A stretch of 64,000 nucleotides of DNA. Source: Liopterus haemorrhoidalis. Lineage: Eukaryota; Arthropoda; Insecta; Coleoptera; Dytiscidae. The notes under the pieces were generated by a model. The model searched no databases and had not been told where the DNA came from. It saw only the letters and a program-made list of their open reading frames with translations. The position numbers and the translations under genes were made by a program. Numbering within the stretch: the first letter of the stretch is position 1; each line of letters starts with the position of its first letter. The stretch is from the NCBI GenBank assembly GCA_963971575.1, contig OZ020619.1, positions 24,930,813-24,994,812 on the forward strand, in the 5' to 3' direction. This document shows, one piece after another, positions 1 through 10,700 of this stretch.

Positions 1-279
1 CATATTCGGATAACGAACTAAAACGAATTCTAACGACTCAGCGAAATGTGTGTCCTTCTGAAAAAGAAGAAGACGAAAGAGGACCAATGCCGACATCTGC
101 CATTAAAGAACTTTTGAAGAAGTCGGAGGATGTCAGAGCAATGGTCTTAGAATGGCACCCAAACCAAGCTGATGTCAATAGGGTTGGTCCACAACGACAA
201 TGCTATTAATCGCTTCCGGAAAATCCTGAAGAAGAAAGAAAAGCAATCGACATTGGACATGTTCTTTAACGCCCCATAA
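1..279 (+). pseudogene. Tigger/pogo-type transposase, C-terminal fragment
   Basis: The plus strand encodes a piece containing PTSAIKELLKKSEDVRAMV in one frame, then after a frameshift near 178-182 HNDNAINRFRKILKKKEKQ and STLDMFF, ending at TAA 277-279. The RFRKILKKKEKQSTLDMFF tail is characteristic of pogo/Tigger transposases, which cut and paste DNA at TA sites. The DDE catalytic core would be to the left of the window. The frameshift makes it a pseudogene. Confidence 0.65.
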
Positions 280-368
280 ACAAAAAAAGGACTGATTAAT
301 ATGCAAGACTGTATGTATTATTTTTGTAATAAATAAACTTACTAAGAAATTATACATACAATTTTTTT

Positions 369-496
369 ACTTGCCCGACCTTAATATATAAGGGGCAAGT
401 ATTGTAATCGCGAAAATTTTCGATGTCGAGATTTTGACGGTTGACCACGTTTCATGGTCCAGGGAATCCAAAAAACTTATTTTCGAAGTGCCGTCC

Positions 497-543
<47 letters not shown>

Positions 544-1026
544 TGTCTGTCTGTCTGTGTGTCTGTGTGTATACACGATAATTCAAAAACGGTTTAACTT
601 AAAGAGTTCGTTCTGGTACTAAAAAATTCTCCTATTAAATGGGAAGAACCCTATTGTTTTTTTGAAAATCGGTTGACTAGAAATGGGAGTTTACTCGTGT
701 CGATTTTAAGATTTTTGCGAATATTTAGCAACAGAAAAATATTTCGAAAAAATTTATTCAACAAAAGTTACTATAAATGCAATAACTAATAACTTTTATT
801 TGAGACGTTTTTTGATAAAACGAAAAATTTCGATTTTTTCTCAATTTTATCATACTTATATGTAACGTTTCCATGGTCATGATAATTAATTCGTAACTAG
901 TAAAGCAAGCCTTGGACAAAAATTTGTATGGAACATAATTTGATGTATTTTTGAAGTTTTATCTAAATATTATTTTTTTTTTAAATTTACATTTTTTTTT
1001 AAATATTTTTTTATGGGAGGGCAAGT
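369..1026 (+). repeat. Interspersed repeat family R2, copy 1
   Basis: Flanked by the perfect 8-bp inverted ends ACTTGCCC (369-376) and GGGCAAGT (1019-1026). It contains a TATATAAGG motif, a GT/CTGT microsatellite at about 498-570, then a body that is nearly the same as 50757-50960 and, reversed, parts of 55614-56031. No coding capacity is seen. Its ends match each other but differ from those of copy 2. Confidence 0.6.
498..570 (+). repeat. GT / CTGT microsatellite
   Basis: About 22 GT units followed by CTGT units, lying inside R2 copy 1 at the same internal place where the other R2 copies carry CTGT/CCGT repeats. Confidence 0.95.
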
Positions 1027-2188
1027 CTAGCGGAGGTTTCCCTTCGCCACTGGTTTAATTTAATTTTTAGGCCTCCAGAATGAATTAATCGAATTTCCAT
1101 AAAAATTTATGGTAAATCTATAATCGGTTAACGAACAATTCGGATAGAGAACATAATCTTGGAACAGATTATGTTCGTTAACAGGTCACCCACTGTAAAG
1201 TTAAAAAAAAAAATTTCATTTATGAATTAACTTAGAAACAGCACGACTAGGGAAGTTAATATTGGAAACCCAAGATTCTGAATACCAGGATTTCGATCAT
1301 TTTTTTCGCGGTATTGAAATACCGATATTTGACAAAATATACCGGCATACATATTTTATTTATCTACATCAATAAAATTGGCTATATTTGTTTTTTTTTT
1401 TTATATTATTATTTTTCGACCTCATCTATGGTTTCTAGATTAAGCAATTTATGTTTACTAAGGGTCCACTTTATGAAATTAATTTAGTTTTTCACGTATT
1501 GATTGTTTTTTTTTTTCCTGATAGGAGAAAATTCTACAAGAAGGACCAAAAATCAAGTTAGGCCACCGACACGTTTATTATGAAAATTCCAGTTATTTGT
1601 TTTTTCAATTTTCAATTTTTTTTAGAAAGTAAGTTTTTTTTAGAAAATAAGTATAGTCTATTCAAAATGTTTAAGCGGAACCTAACGGTTTTTTATTTTA
1701 TTAAATTGTTACGAGTTTACTTTATAATGACTGGATGATTAATTAAAATGGACAAAATCCCCAGTCAATCGTTAAAAGAAACTAAATTTAAAATTCCGCT
1801 TAAACAGATACTGTTTTCACTTTTGTAAAAAAAAACTAAAAGAATTTTTTTATTTGAATAGTTTGCATTTTTGGAATTGCATGTCATGTTGATATTACAA
1901 AAATAATTCAAAATAACACATTATTAACATGAAATATCAATTTACATACTTCATGTTGAAAGTGATTTCTTAATTATTTAAAAAATGTTTGATCATAAAA
2001 GTAGTCCGTTTTATAATGTAACGGATTTTTTAAGTGACTTAAAATCAATATTGCAATAAAAAAGTAAGAACAATAACCAAGTCAGCTGTTCCCTTAGAAA
2101 AGTGAAAACAGTATTAATCTTCCAATTTTAAAAATTTTGTATAACCTGAAATAATGGTAGTAAATTTAATAATTTAGAATGTACTTAC

Positions 2189-2263
2189 ACTGCCATCTCC
2201 AGAATCACCTTTTTCGCCTTTCAGTCCAGGTACCCCTGGAATACCGCTAGCACCAGGGCGACC
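2189..2263 (-). CDS. Collagen exon, 25 codons
   Basis: A 75-bp exon with acceptor TTTTCTAG and donor AGT/GTAAGT, phase 0 at both ends. It encodes [20 protein letters not shown] followed by SGDGS. Joined to the exon at 16300-16184 it reads GLPGWM-GRPGASG, so the helix continues across the junction. It is the most 3' exon in the window; the next one lies beyond position 1 because the remaining 2.2 kb shows no Gly-X-Y coding. Confidence 0.88.
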
Positions 2264-2699
2264 CTAGAAAATAATAATAACAATAAATAAACCATGAATA
2301 ATTGTATAAATTTTGTCATTGAAATATAAATTTTTTATATTATATAATTGTAATGCTTGGAAATTAAGTATAAAACAACAGAAGAAGAACTTTTGGGAGC
2401 CATTGTCATCGGTAATGAAATATGGATACCCAGGCCCACCTTAGTTATAGGGGCTAATAGAGCTACAACCCGCGGTCACGGAGCGCTTGGGGGCGCCAAC
2501 TCGACGGGGAATTTTCTAATGGAGGTGTCGCTTTGGGAGCAAGGATACCGGTTTTATATAGATGAATTACTCTAAGGGAGAAGGCTTCGATTCTTTATAA
2601 CACCCAAATGATTTAGAGGAAAATTCTATTTAAGAATGTTTTTATTTCAAATATAAAATATAACGACTAATGAAAAAATTACATCAAACTCGGAACTTA
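2264..2699. other. Intron stretch with a GC-richer patch
   Basis: Intron sequence just 5' of the last exon. A 72-codon frame at 2357-2575 (plus strand) lies in a patch richer in GC than its surroundings, with no recognisable domain. I see no gene here. Confidence 0.4.
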
Positions 2700-3180
2700 G
2701 TTTCTTCTTCTTCAAGCACCATCTCCGCTTAGAAGGTTGGCCATTAAACATAGCAATTTTAACCTTGAATGCTGCCTTTCTGAAAAGATCCGTGCTTGAC
2801 ATTCCAAACTACTCTCTTAAGATCCGCAACCTTCGTCACCTTCCTGCTGATATCTTGCCATTTATTTTTCCTTCCATTATCAACCGTAATAAATGATATT
2901 TATTATTACGCATTACATGGCCCAGATATTCCAACTTCCTCTTTTTAATTTAGAACATTAATTGAAATTTTGGTCCCATCTTGGTGAGTACTTCTTCGTT
3001 CCTCGTTCTGCTAGTCCACGAAATGCGCAATATTCTTCTATAAATCCACATTTAGAAAGCATCTATTCTACTACTTAACTATTTAGTAAGAGTCCAGGCC
3101 TCTACACCATACAACACTAAAAGAAGTAGTATTTCACTAATCGAAGCTTTAATTCGATTGGTAAGTCGTGAGATGTTAGT
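2700..3180 (-). pseudogene. RTE-like LINE, 3' end of reverse transcriptase ORF
   Basis: On the minus strand, scattered frames read LYGVEAWTLTK, then pieces like RRKLEYLGHVMR, KGKIEGKR and LRRGDGA, the usual C-terminal pattern of RTE/CR1-type reverse transcriptases from insects. The element copied itself through target-primed reverse transcription. Several stops and frameshifts are present (for example after LTK), and the 5' part is missing. A GAAGAAGAAG-type end at about 2703 marks its 3' terminus. Confidence 0.6.
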
Positions 3181-3200
3181 ACACCATTTACTTTTTTTTA

Positions 3201-4271
3201 GGGTTTTGTAGGTATGACCAAAAAACCCTTATACCGTCATTTTGTCGTCTGTCTGTCTGTTCGGTAAAAATTGTGGTCAACGGCTAAACCTAGAGAGTTG
3301 AAATTTGGCATGCTTATACAACTCTTTGACCCGCACATAGGAAAAATACTAAAACATCTCAAAAACATATCCCCCTAAAAATATAAACAAATATGTGCTC
3401 ATCGAAAAAAAAAATATTTTTTTTAAAATTGTGAGTAGGGTATCAAATGAAAGCCCTTAGTATGTGGATTAACGATCAACATTTTATTTTTGCAAAACAA
3501 ATTATTTTGATGCGATTTTTGCCAAAATTTTGTCCCACACCCTATAGCCGAGATGGTTTAAACTAAAAATCTGAAAAAGTAAATTCTAAGTAATGTACAT
3601 TGGTGTGAACCGGAATAGTACAACAGGAATTTTTGATCAGATTATTTTTTTGGAAAATAACGCATTTTTTGTGTTTTTTTGATGATGAAGTAAAATATTT
3701 AATTCCTTATGTAAGACTGTAATTCAACAAGCTTCTATAGTTCAGTCGGTAGCGAACTGGCTTCCCAATTTAAAAACCGTTCGGATAAGGTTCGCTTACT
3801 AGACAAATTTATTTTTTCTGTTCTTTCTTGCATTTTTATTTTGTTTAAATTATTTTGTCAAAATTCTAGTTATATTTTGACAAATGTTGCATTTAATTTT
3901 TAAGAGCGTAAATTTAATATCCAGTTGAAATTACATTTTCTTCTATCTTGTCATGTATGCGAAACCAGAGGGGTGGAGCCATATTTAAAACAACCAATGG
4001 AAGCCAATAGGCGCAATTTTCAAAATCTTAATGAACCTTGCTTCATAAAAAAAATACTGTACATATTTAGAAACCTAAATAATGGTATTAGGTATTCGTA
4101 TTAAAATTAACAAAAGAATATTTTAACATAAAATTTGTTTTTAAAACTCTTAGATTAACAGACGATAACTTATTTTAAAAATATCGTTCATTTTGCCATG
4201 ATCACTACAAAGCAAAATTTGTCCTACACACTCAGCATGCCGCCTTCTCTTATTATATACCTGCGAAATCC
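3201..4271 (+). repeat. Interspersed repeat family R1, copy 1
   Basis: Starts GGGTTTTGTAGGTATGACC and ends with the related inverted form (GGATTTCGCAGGTAT read from the other strand). A short CTGTCTGTCTG tract sits 50 bp from the start. Nearly the whole length matches 28943-30037 in reverse orientation, and part matches 20920-21187. A tRNA-like module lies at 3733-3805. No protein coding is evident, so this looks like a non-autonomous element. Confidence 0.7.
3733..3805 (+). repeat. tRNA-like module inside R1 copy 1
   Basis: TATAGTTCAGTCGGTAGCG resembles a tRNA D-arm with A box, and GGTTCGCTTAC resembles a decayed B box about 45 bases later. The match is too poor for a working tRNA. The other R1 copy has a different tRNA-like module at the same place. 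Confidence 0.45.
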
Positions 4272-4319
4272 TGCAATGTGTGAACATTCACCCTTCACTT
4301 AAATTTTTTTTATTTAGAA

Positions 4320-5130
4320 TTTATTGGTCTTAGCTACATTGGCTATTAACCAGTTGTGTATACAATGTAACAATAAAATTATAAAATATATCATATATAA
4401 GTAAAAAATTATATAAAAATATAAAATAATACAACTATCCTATTAATGTACATAATCTTTCTTAATGTCTAACTATATTCGTATATTAAAATTTATATAT
4501 TCGTAAATAATTTTGAAAAGGTTGATGTTATTAGAAAAAAGAATGCACTTTATACATGTAGGGAAAATAACATTTTATTAACATGGAATTTCACTTCGGA
4601 CAAGCAAATATTAAATGGTTCACATCTTCTATAATATTTGGATCGCAGGTGTAAGCCGTAGTTCGGATCCAATTTAGTCTGTGAAGATGCTGTTTAACTT
4701 TCGTATGGTTAAAACGCATTCTGCATATCGTTGTGATAAACTTTCTATTCATATCGGAAGTAAACCATCTCGAAAAAGGAACATTTAGTTGTAGGGAACC
4801 ATAAAAGGAACCCTGTAATGTCAAACTGGTTCGGTATTCTTCAGTCCATGAGTTTCTGATGATTTCCTTGTATAAACTATATGCGTCAGTTATTTCAATA
4901 GGAATATCCAAAGGCGTTCCTGTAATTATGGATTCCTTTGCCAAAATGTCTACCACTTCGTTGAAGGTGATGTTGGAGTGTCCTTTGAACCAAATTATCT
5001 TGATTACAACATTTAGATCCTTGAGAAGATGAATAATTTTAATGATATCGTAGATTAGGATAGAACTTTTATGTTAGACCTTGGGGTATTTTAATTTTTG
5101 TACTTGTAACTTTTGCTGTCTGTAAAGATT
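4320..5130 (-). pseudogene. I-type LINE, RNase H and C-terminal zinc-knuckle fragment
   Basis: The minus strand reads IIWFKGHSNITFNEVVDILAK, the end of an RNase H domain, then a region ending in DVNHLIFACPK. It parallels the LINE at 62264-64000 (EVDLLAKEAA ... NHLLFECPIH) but is clearly diverged, so it belongs to a related older family. The 121-codon open part is 4591-4956, followed by a 3' region with TTGGCTATTAACCAG at 4340, which resembles the 3' end of that LINE. RNase H removes RNA from the cDNA hybrid. It is truncated on both sides. Confidence 0.65.
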
Positions 5131-5164
5131 ATATATCTATTATGATTTCCCAGATTGTTTTTTA

Positions 5165-5370
5165 TATATTCTAAACATTATTTTATCCAATACACCATTT
5201 ACTTGAATCCCAACATCTTCATTCTCAGTAATCTCTGGGAATCTGGTTTCTGAATAAATATTAGACAGCAAGGGAGACAAGATACATCCCTGTCAAATAC
5301 CTCTTGAAATTTCTATTGCTTCAGTAAGTTGTAGAACCACCAATTTAATTTTTACTCTAAAACTTTTTTC
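5165..5370 (-). pseudogene. Reverse transcriptase fragment of a LINE
   Basis: On the minus strand the frame reads LTEAIEISRGI, a stop, QGCILSPLLSNIYSE and later IQVNGVLDKI. The RG(V/I)-QGC-LSPLL-N-YSE pattern is the conserved reverse transcriptase block preceding the YADD box. The in-frame stop shows it is dead. It may belong to an RTE-like element rather than to the adjacent I-type relic. Confidence 0.6.
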
Positions 5371-5693
5371 CAAACCAGGCTAAAAATTATTTAAATTAAC
5401 CTTAATAAAAAAAGTCGTATTTATTTTGTAAACTATAATTTTAAAACAAATTTTATTAATAAAGGTAAACAGAACAATTTTATCCATATCAGTATTCGGG
5501 AATATTCTACAAAATAATCCGTATCCGTATCCATGGATTTTTATGATCCGGCACAATCCTAGTATACTAGCATCGGCGAATCAATGCAGTTACGTCACAC
5601 GACGTAACAAACGAATGTATTGTCTGGAACAATGCAATGGTACAAATGCATAAATTAAGATTATATTGTAAAATGGTCATAATTATTTTATTT

Positions 5694-6400
5694 CAGTGGC
5701 GCAGCCAAAGGGGGAGGCGACGGGCCTGCCGCCCCCCAGTGCCAGCAGAACTAGCACAATTTTTATCAAGTATTATACAATATTAGCAGATTACCCGGCA
5801 CTGGTCGGGGAGTTGAAGATAAAATTTGTTAACAGCAACAGTAAATTATTCTTAAATTTCTTCGTTTTATTTATTTTTTTCGTATAAATATATTTTTTTT
5901 TAAGATTGCCTTCTGTGGTTTTAGCGGAACTAGAAATCTACTAACTTTTAACGATTGAATGAGGCTTTTTTTTATCATTTTAAATGACAGAAGTTAAAAG
6001 TTTAATGTTAAAAATTGAACTCGTGATAACTTAAGAATATAAAAATTCCATTTATTCCGCTTAATCCTTTGGAATTGACTACGATGTACGAGTGAAAGCA
6101 GTCGGGCGTCGGAATCGGACCCGGGGGTCGCTAACACTTCTGCCGACTCCCAATATCTGGTAAATATAACACAAGAACAAGTGATAGTTGAAATGAAAAA
6201 ACAACATCGAAGATTAATATTGTAAATAACGTCAAACATATTTATTTAGTAATTAGTTTTTTATCTGTGATTTTTCCTGTGAATATAATTGTATACATTA
6301 AAAATTATTTATTATAATATAATAAATAATAAATATCTACATATTAGTTTAATTGTATTTTTGATTCGACTCAAGAGACAAAATCCTGGCTGCGCCACTG
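5694..6400. mobile_element. Non-autonomous hAT element (MITE)
   Basis: Ends CAGTGGCGCAGCCA and TGGCTGCGCCACTG form terminal inverted repeats. The flanking 8-mers TTTTATTT (5686-5693) and TTTTGTTT (6401-6408) agree at 7 of 8, as expected for a hAT 8-bp target duplication. The last 75 bases match the right end of the hAT gene relic at 53167. No transposase is inside; the short frames are chance. Confidence 0.8.
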
Positions 6401-7169
6401 TTTTGTTTCAATATTATCCTTTTATTTATCACATAACCTAAAATTTTTAAAACAATAGGGGACCATATATGTCAACGGTATAACTCCTATGTTTATTTTA
6501 TGTACGAAATATTCTTGTAAGAATTAAATATTTTTATTCATAAGTTTAAATAAAATATTCTATTGTAAATTATGAACACTTTTATAAAATTTGATAAACA
6601 ATCGCGAATTAAAAATGTAAATGTAATCAAATGTCATATAAAAATATGATTGAAAGTTATATTTCGTACGAAAATCACTAGGCTGGAATATAAAAGTGAT
6701 ATTAAAACAAAATTACGGCAATACAATACAGAGATTTTTATTCAAATTTACTTGGACAGCCGGATGTAAAAGTTGTCGTGTACATAATTACAACGTGAAT
6801 TGTAATAGTAACTGTTTGGCACATTAATGTAAATTTTAATCTATTCATCAAAATGTATACTTCCCAATTCCCAATATATTATTGATTCATCAAATCATGC
6901 TCTGCTGAACACAATTTAAAAGGTAATGTGATTCGGTACAACAATATTATGTATTTGTTACAAATCTACATTGGACAAAAGTGTCATTTATCAGTTGCAT
7001 ACAACGCCAGATTGACATCCAAATGACACAGTTTATTGTTTAGGCTACAAAAATGAATCATTTGCAATATGGCTGGTTGTACGAGGGCAGTATAGATTGG
7101 ACCTAGACTTTTTTATATTCAGAAACAACAATAACAACAAAAAGTTAATGGAACAAATTTTGTTTTCAA

Positions 7170-7171
<2 letters not shown>
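6401..7171. other. AT-rich intron, no recognised feature
   Basis: I see no coding, terminal repeats or RNA-like structure here. Confidence 0.6.

Positions 7172-7215
<44 letters not shown>
7172..7215. repeat. TA microsatellite
   Basis: About 22 TA units. Confidence 0.95.
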
Positions 7216-7219
<4 letters not shown>

Positions 7220-7424
7220 CCGTAAATCTTTCCCACACCGTACTCCTACACTATATCACAAAATAATAATAATAATAATGCTCGGGTCACTCCGCATTGT
7301 GCGGGCACTGGATCTAGCGTAATTTCCGCGGCTGCATATCGCCAGGGTTTGGGATGCAGTCGTGTGTATTTAGCTCCACTAGTCTCTAGTATGACGCGGC
7401 TCAAAAGGTTGCTGAAGTTTGAGA

Positions 7425-8067
7425 TTATTTATTTTTATTTCTTGATTTTTGGAGTCTTATATAGGTTGGATAGATTTTGCCTTTATTTCGAATGTTGTAG
7501 TTATGTACCTGCTCATGTGTTACAAGTTCATTGAAGTTTCTGTGGGCATACAATAGGGAATTGTAAATAAATAGAGAAGGCAGTGTGATAATTTCCAGTT
7601 CAGGGAAACAAAGCCTACAGTCGCTTTGGTAAGACACTTCGGCCAGAATTTTTACAGCTCGTCGTTGTAAGGAAAAAATTCTTTCTGCCCCCAGGCTAAA
7701 ATGACATAGGATATTTGCAACTGGAACAATACAAAATAAGTAATGCGAACAATTTCTCTGGAAACTGAGGCCATAAAATTTTTTAATAGATATAATTTAT
7801 TGGATAGGGAGCTAACGTGATGATGCCACTTGAGGGTGGGGTCGAGATGAACGCCCAAGAAATTTACGAAGTCTGGGTTGTCAAAATTATGGTTTCTCAA
7901 TGCAAATAGAAGGTGTTGAGTTTTTTTATCATTTAAAATGAGGCCGTTTGATGTAAACCACAGTTTGGCTTTGTTAACAACTGCGTTATTTTTAGTAATC
8001 GTACTTTCTAAGGAATTAGATGTCATTATTAGGTTAGTGTCATCAGCATATAAAATGTACTAATCCT
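7425..8067 (-). pseudogene. Jockey-like LINE, reverse transcriptase C-terminal half
   Basis: On the minus strand a YADD box (LYADDTNLIMTS) starts at about 8060, followed by KLWFTSNGLILNDKKTQHLL and FLGVHLDPTLKWHHHV. A frameshift near 7655 leads to RRAVKILAEVSYQSDCRLCF and HNYNIRNK. This is the order of the palm and thumb of Jockey/CR1 reverse transcriptases. The upstream two thirds are missing; a mariner-type element borders the break at 8078. One frameshift and stops at the end make it a pseudogene. Confidence 0.75.
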
Positions 8068-8077
8068 ATAATTTACA

Positions 8078-8947
8078 CGAGGTGTGTAAATTAAGTAACC
8101 GGACTGGCAACATAACGTTTGATCTGGCAACATTTGGGACGCGGGACTTGGAGGGGCGGCAGATGAACAAGTGATACGCCTTCAGTACGAGTTAGAACTC
8201 GCTAGAGTAATTTTGTTGCCGTAGCGATTTTTTCGCGAAAGTTTTTTCTAGTGCGTTCTAAAAATGAGTGAAATTCATTTCGAACAACGGTGTGCTATCA
8301 GGTTTTGCTTCAGACTTGGGCAAACTTCAGCAGACCTACGGAGACAGTGTTTTGTCAAGGACCCAGGTTTTTTGGTGGTTTAAGGCATTTTCAGAAGGAA
8401 GAGAGTTGATTGAAGATTTATCACGTAGCGGAAGGCCTTCATCTTCAAGAACCGATGAAAATGTCGACAGAAACTTGTGCGCTCAGATCGTCGGTTGATA
8501 GTCAGAATGATCGGGGAAGAGTTGAATTCGACTTAGCATACCGTTCATCAGATTTTAACCAAGAAATTGGGGATGAGAAAAATCTGCCTTGTCACGCAGC
8601 TATTTCAATAAACGTGTTTTTGGCCAGTAAAAACATTCCTGTGGCTCCTCAGCCTCCTTATGCGCCTGACTTGAGTCCTTGTGACTTTTTCCTCTTCCCA
8701 AGATTGAAAAATCACCTCAAGGGACGTCATTTTGGTTCACTCGAAAACATTCAAACGTCCGGAACCGACCAGCTGAAAGCTATTCCAGCATCTGAGTTCC
8801 AGCACTGCTATGAGACTGGAAGAACCGTCCCCAGCGCTGAGTGGCTTCCCAAGGAAGTTATTTTGAGGGAGACAATATTGAATTATAATTCTATTAGAAT
8901 AAAAAAAATTGAAAAAATCAGTCCGGTTACTTAATTTACACACCTCG
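8078..8947 (+). mobile_element. Deleted mariner-type element
   Basis: Perfect inverted ends of about 28 bp: CGAGGTGTGTAAATTAAGTA at 8078 and its complement ending at 8947, next to TA (8948-8949). The left target bases are CA, probably a mutated TA. At 870 bp it is shorter than a full mariner (about 1.3 kb) because the middle of the transposase is missing. It separates two LINE relics. Confidence 0.85.
8264..8934 (+). pseudogene. Mariner transposase, internally deleted
   Basis: Starts MSEIHFEQRCAIRFCFRLGQ in one frame, then shifts to LQQTYGDSVLSRTQVFWWFK and SGRPSSSRTDENVD (the helix-turn-helix DNA-binding part). A deletion follows. The C-terminal part has YAPDLSPCDFFLFPRLKNH with the third catalytic aspartate. 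The first two catalytic aspartates are lost, so it cannot transpose. It ends with TTACT of the terminal repeat as stop. Confidence 0.8.
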
Positions 8948-8949
8948 TA

Positions 8950-9345
8950 TACTCCTTGAATTTGCATTTGTTGTATGGTCGCCTTATTTACAACGTGACA
9001 TCCAGTTGTTAGAAGGAGTTCAGAGATGAGCTACCAAACTCCCAAGACGTTTAAATCATCATATAATGATCGTCTAGAAAAACTTGGTCTCCCACTACTG
9101 GCAGATCGAAGAACGCGTGGTGACCTGATCCAGATGTATCGAATAACAACAGGCAAATTCTCCACAGACATGTCCCCATTATTTCATCTCAATGCTCACC
9201 CACGTCTTCGTGGTCACCACTCAAAGCTGAAGCATGAAAAATACCGCACTCAGCAACGAATTCGACTTTGACACCTGGAATTCTGTCCCGGATGAAGCAG
9301 TCTCGGCTTACTCCATCAATAGTTTTAAAAGCAAAATTGCCTTCT
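8950..9345 (+). pseudogene. CR1/L2-type LINE, reverse transcriptase C-terminus
   Basis: The plus strand reads EFAFVVWSPYLQRDIQLLEG, VQR, a TGA stop, ATKLPRRLKSSSYNDRLEKL, GLPLLADRRTRGDLIQMYRI and TTGKF, then WNSVPDEAVSAYSINSFKSK. The ERLxxLGLPxLxxRRxRGDLIxxYKIxTG pattern is typical of CR1/L2-like LINEs. A homopolymeric T stretch follows. It sits directly after a mariner and is 5' truncated. Confidence 0.75.
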
Positions 9346-10134
9346 TGTTTTTTTTTTTTTAATTAATAATAATTACTGTATATATTGATGTTGCCTCTTT
9401 TGTTTACCAGTGTATATTCTGTATTGTAACATTTTCAATGTATGTATATGTATTGTATCATTGCGGACAACAAGCTTCTGATGGCTTCTGTTCTAATCAG
9501 TGTAATAATAATTTCCTGTAGCTCCTAAATGGAACAAATGGCCTCTACGATACATCGCCATCTGGTTTTATTCTTTTCAAGGGTCTTCCAGCCATGATTT
9601 TCCCATCTGTCAGATTTCTTGGGAAATACAGGTTCACCTCTTCTGTGCATTCCCTGAGGATTCCATTCAAGTGTCTGTTTGGAGCTGGTATCGTCAGGTG
9701 CGTGTCCAATCTATTTCCATTTCCGGGTCATTATTTCTGACGCAATTGGTTTTTGGCTCGATAGACTCCATAGATCTCTATTCGAGATTGTATATGGCCA
9801 AAGATATTGAAAATATTGCGCAGACAGTTATTTGGTATACCGTCAAAAATATCAAGCTTTACGATAGAAGCGTCAGTTGCCAGATGGCAGCACAAGTTTA
9901 GCGCAATCCCTAAATATACGAGGCAACCCTCGTACTTGGCTTTGGGTACAGTTACCAAGAATCGGCATCTCTATTTACTCCTAATTTTAATCGGATTTTA
10001 ATTTTAATTATTAAGGGTGATCGAATTCGTAAATTATCCTTAAAGATTCGGTGTAACACAATACTTTCAAAAACTGTGAGCGGTGAACATATGGTACATA
10101 CGTATGGACAGTATTATGTTTGCTACAGCTAATA
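9346..10134. other. Unassigned stretch, possibly an old antisense retroelement
   Basis: The part at 9530-9960 is less AT-rich than the intron average and has open frames on both strands (76 and 75 codons). No domain can be named. It may be a decayed retroelement. Confidence 0.3.
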
Positions 10135-10698
10135 ATGGGTGTTTTTTTTAGAGGTATAGAACTTTAAATTGCAATAAAACAACGATGGATTATTCGATTG
10201 ACATGATTTTTTTTTTATTCGAAAGATAATCTTGTGGCATTACATTTTAAATATGATTTCTGGCAATGACCGCCACGGCTGGCTCGGATGTTGTCCAATC
10301 TGGACGTCCAATTTTCGATGACTTTTTCCAACATTTGTGGCCGTATATCGGCAATAACACGGCGAATGTTGTCTTCCAAATGGTCAAGCGTTTGTGGCTT
10401 ATCCGCATAGACCAATGACTTTACATAGCCCCACAGAAAGTAGTCCAGCGGTGTTAAATCACAAGATCTTGGAGGCCAATTCACAGGTCCAAAACGTGAA
10501 ATTAGGCGGTCACCAAACGTGTCTTTCAATAAATCGATTGTGGCACGAGCTGTGTGACATGTTGCGCCGTCTTGTTGGTATGATTTAATGTAACGCCACA
10601 AGATTATCTTTCGAATAAAAAAAAATTCATGTCAATCGAATAATCCATCGTTGTTTTATTGCAATTTAAAGTTCTATACCTCTAAAAAAAACACCCAT
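10135..10698 (-). mobile_element. Mariner-like element with terminal repeats of about 110 bp
   Basis: Ends ATGGGTGTTTTTTTTAGAGG and complement, with TA on both sides (10133-10134 and 10699-10700). The inverted arms run to about 10247 and 10587 and are almost identical. Between them is only the C-terminal transposase part, so it is a deletion derivative. Confidence 0.85.
10215..10601 (-). pseudogene. Mariner-like transposase, C-terminal fragment
   Basis: A 128-codon open frame with QQDGATCHTARATIDLLKDT (second catalytic aspartate) and WPPRSCDLTPLDYFLWGYVK (third catalytic aspartate), then KPQTLDHLEDNIRRVIADI. WPPRSCDLTPLDYFLWG is typical of mariner-related transposases of ants and other insects. 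The N-terminal DNA-binding domain and first aspartate are absent, and the end runs into the terminal repeat. The frame itself is uninterrupted, suggesting the deletion is fairly recent. Confidence 0.8.
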
Positions 10699-10700
10699 TA

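Larger units (their letters stand above)
1..1195 (+). mobile_element. Tigger/pogo-like DNA transposon, right part
   Basis: The left part lies outside the window. The right end reads toward GGTCACCCACTG at 1184-1195, followed by TA, and so begins CAGTGGGTGACC on the other strand, a Tigger-type terminus next to a TA target. Just inside it, GAACATAATCT (1149-1159) and AGATTATGTTC (1166-1176) form a perfect 11-bp inverted repeat. The transposase relic at 1-279 belongs to this element, and an R2 repeat (369-1026) has inserted between gene and terminus. Confidence 0.65.

Noticed and set aside
2357..2575. 72-codon frame in a GC-richer patch
   Set aside because: No domain, no splice context on the plus strand and no second copy; not supported as a gene.
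3733..3805. Genuine tRNA gene
   Set aside because: Poor B box and acceptor pairing, and it lies inside a dispersed repeat.
5590..5609. GTTACGTC-ACAC-GACGTAAC hairpin as a CRE-type regulatory site
   Set aside because: Only 8-bp arms and no promoter context; too short to claim.
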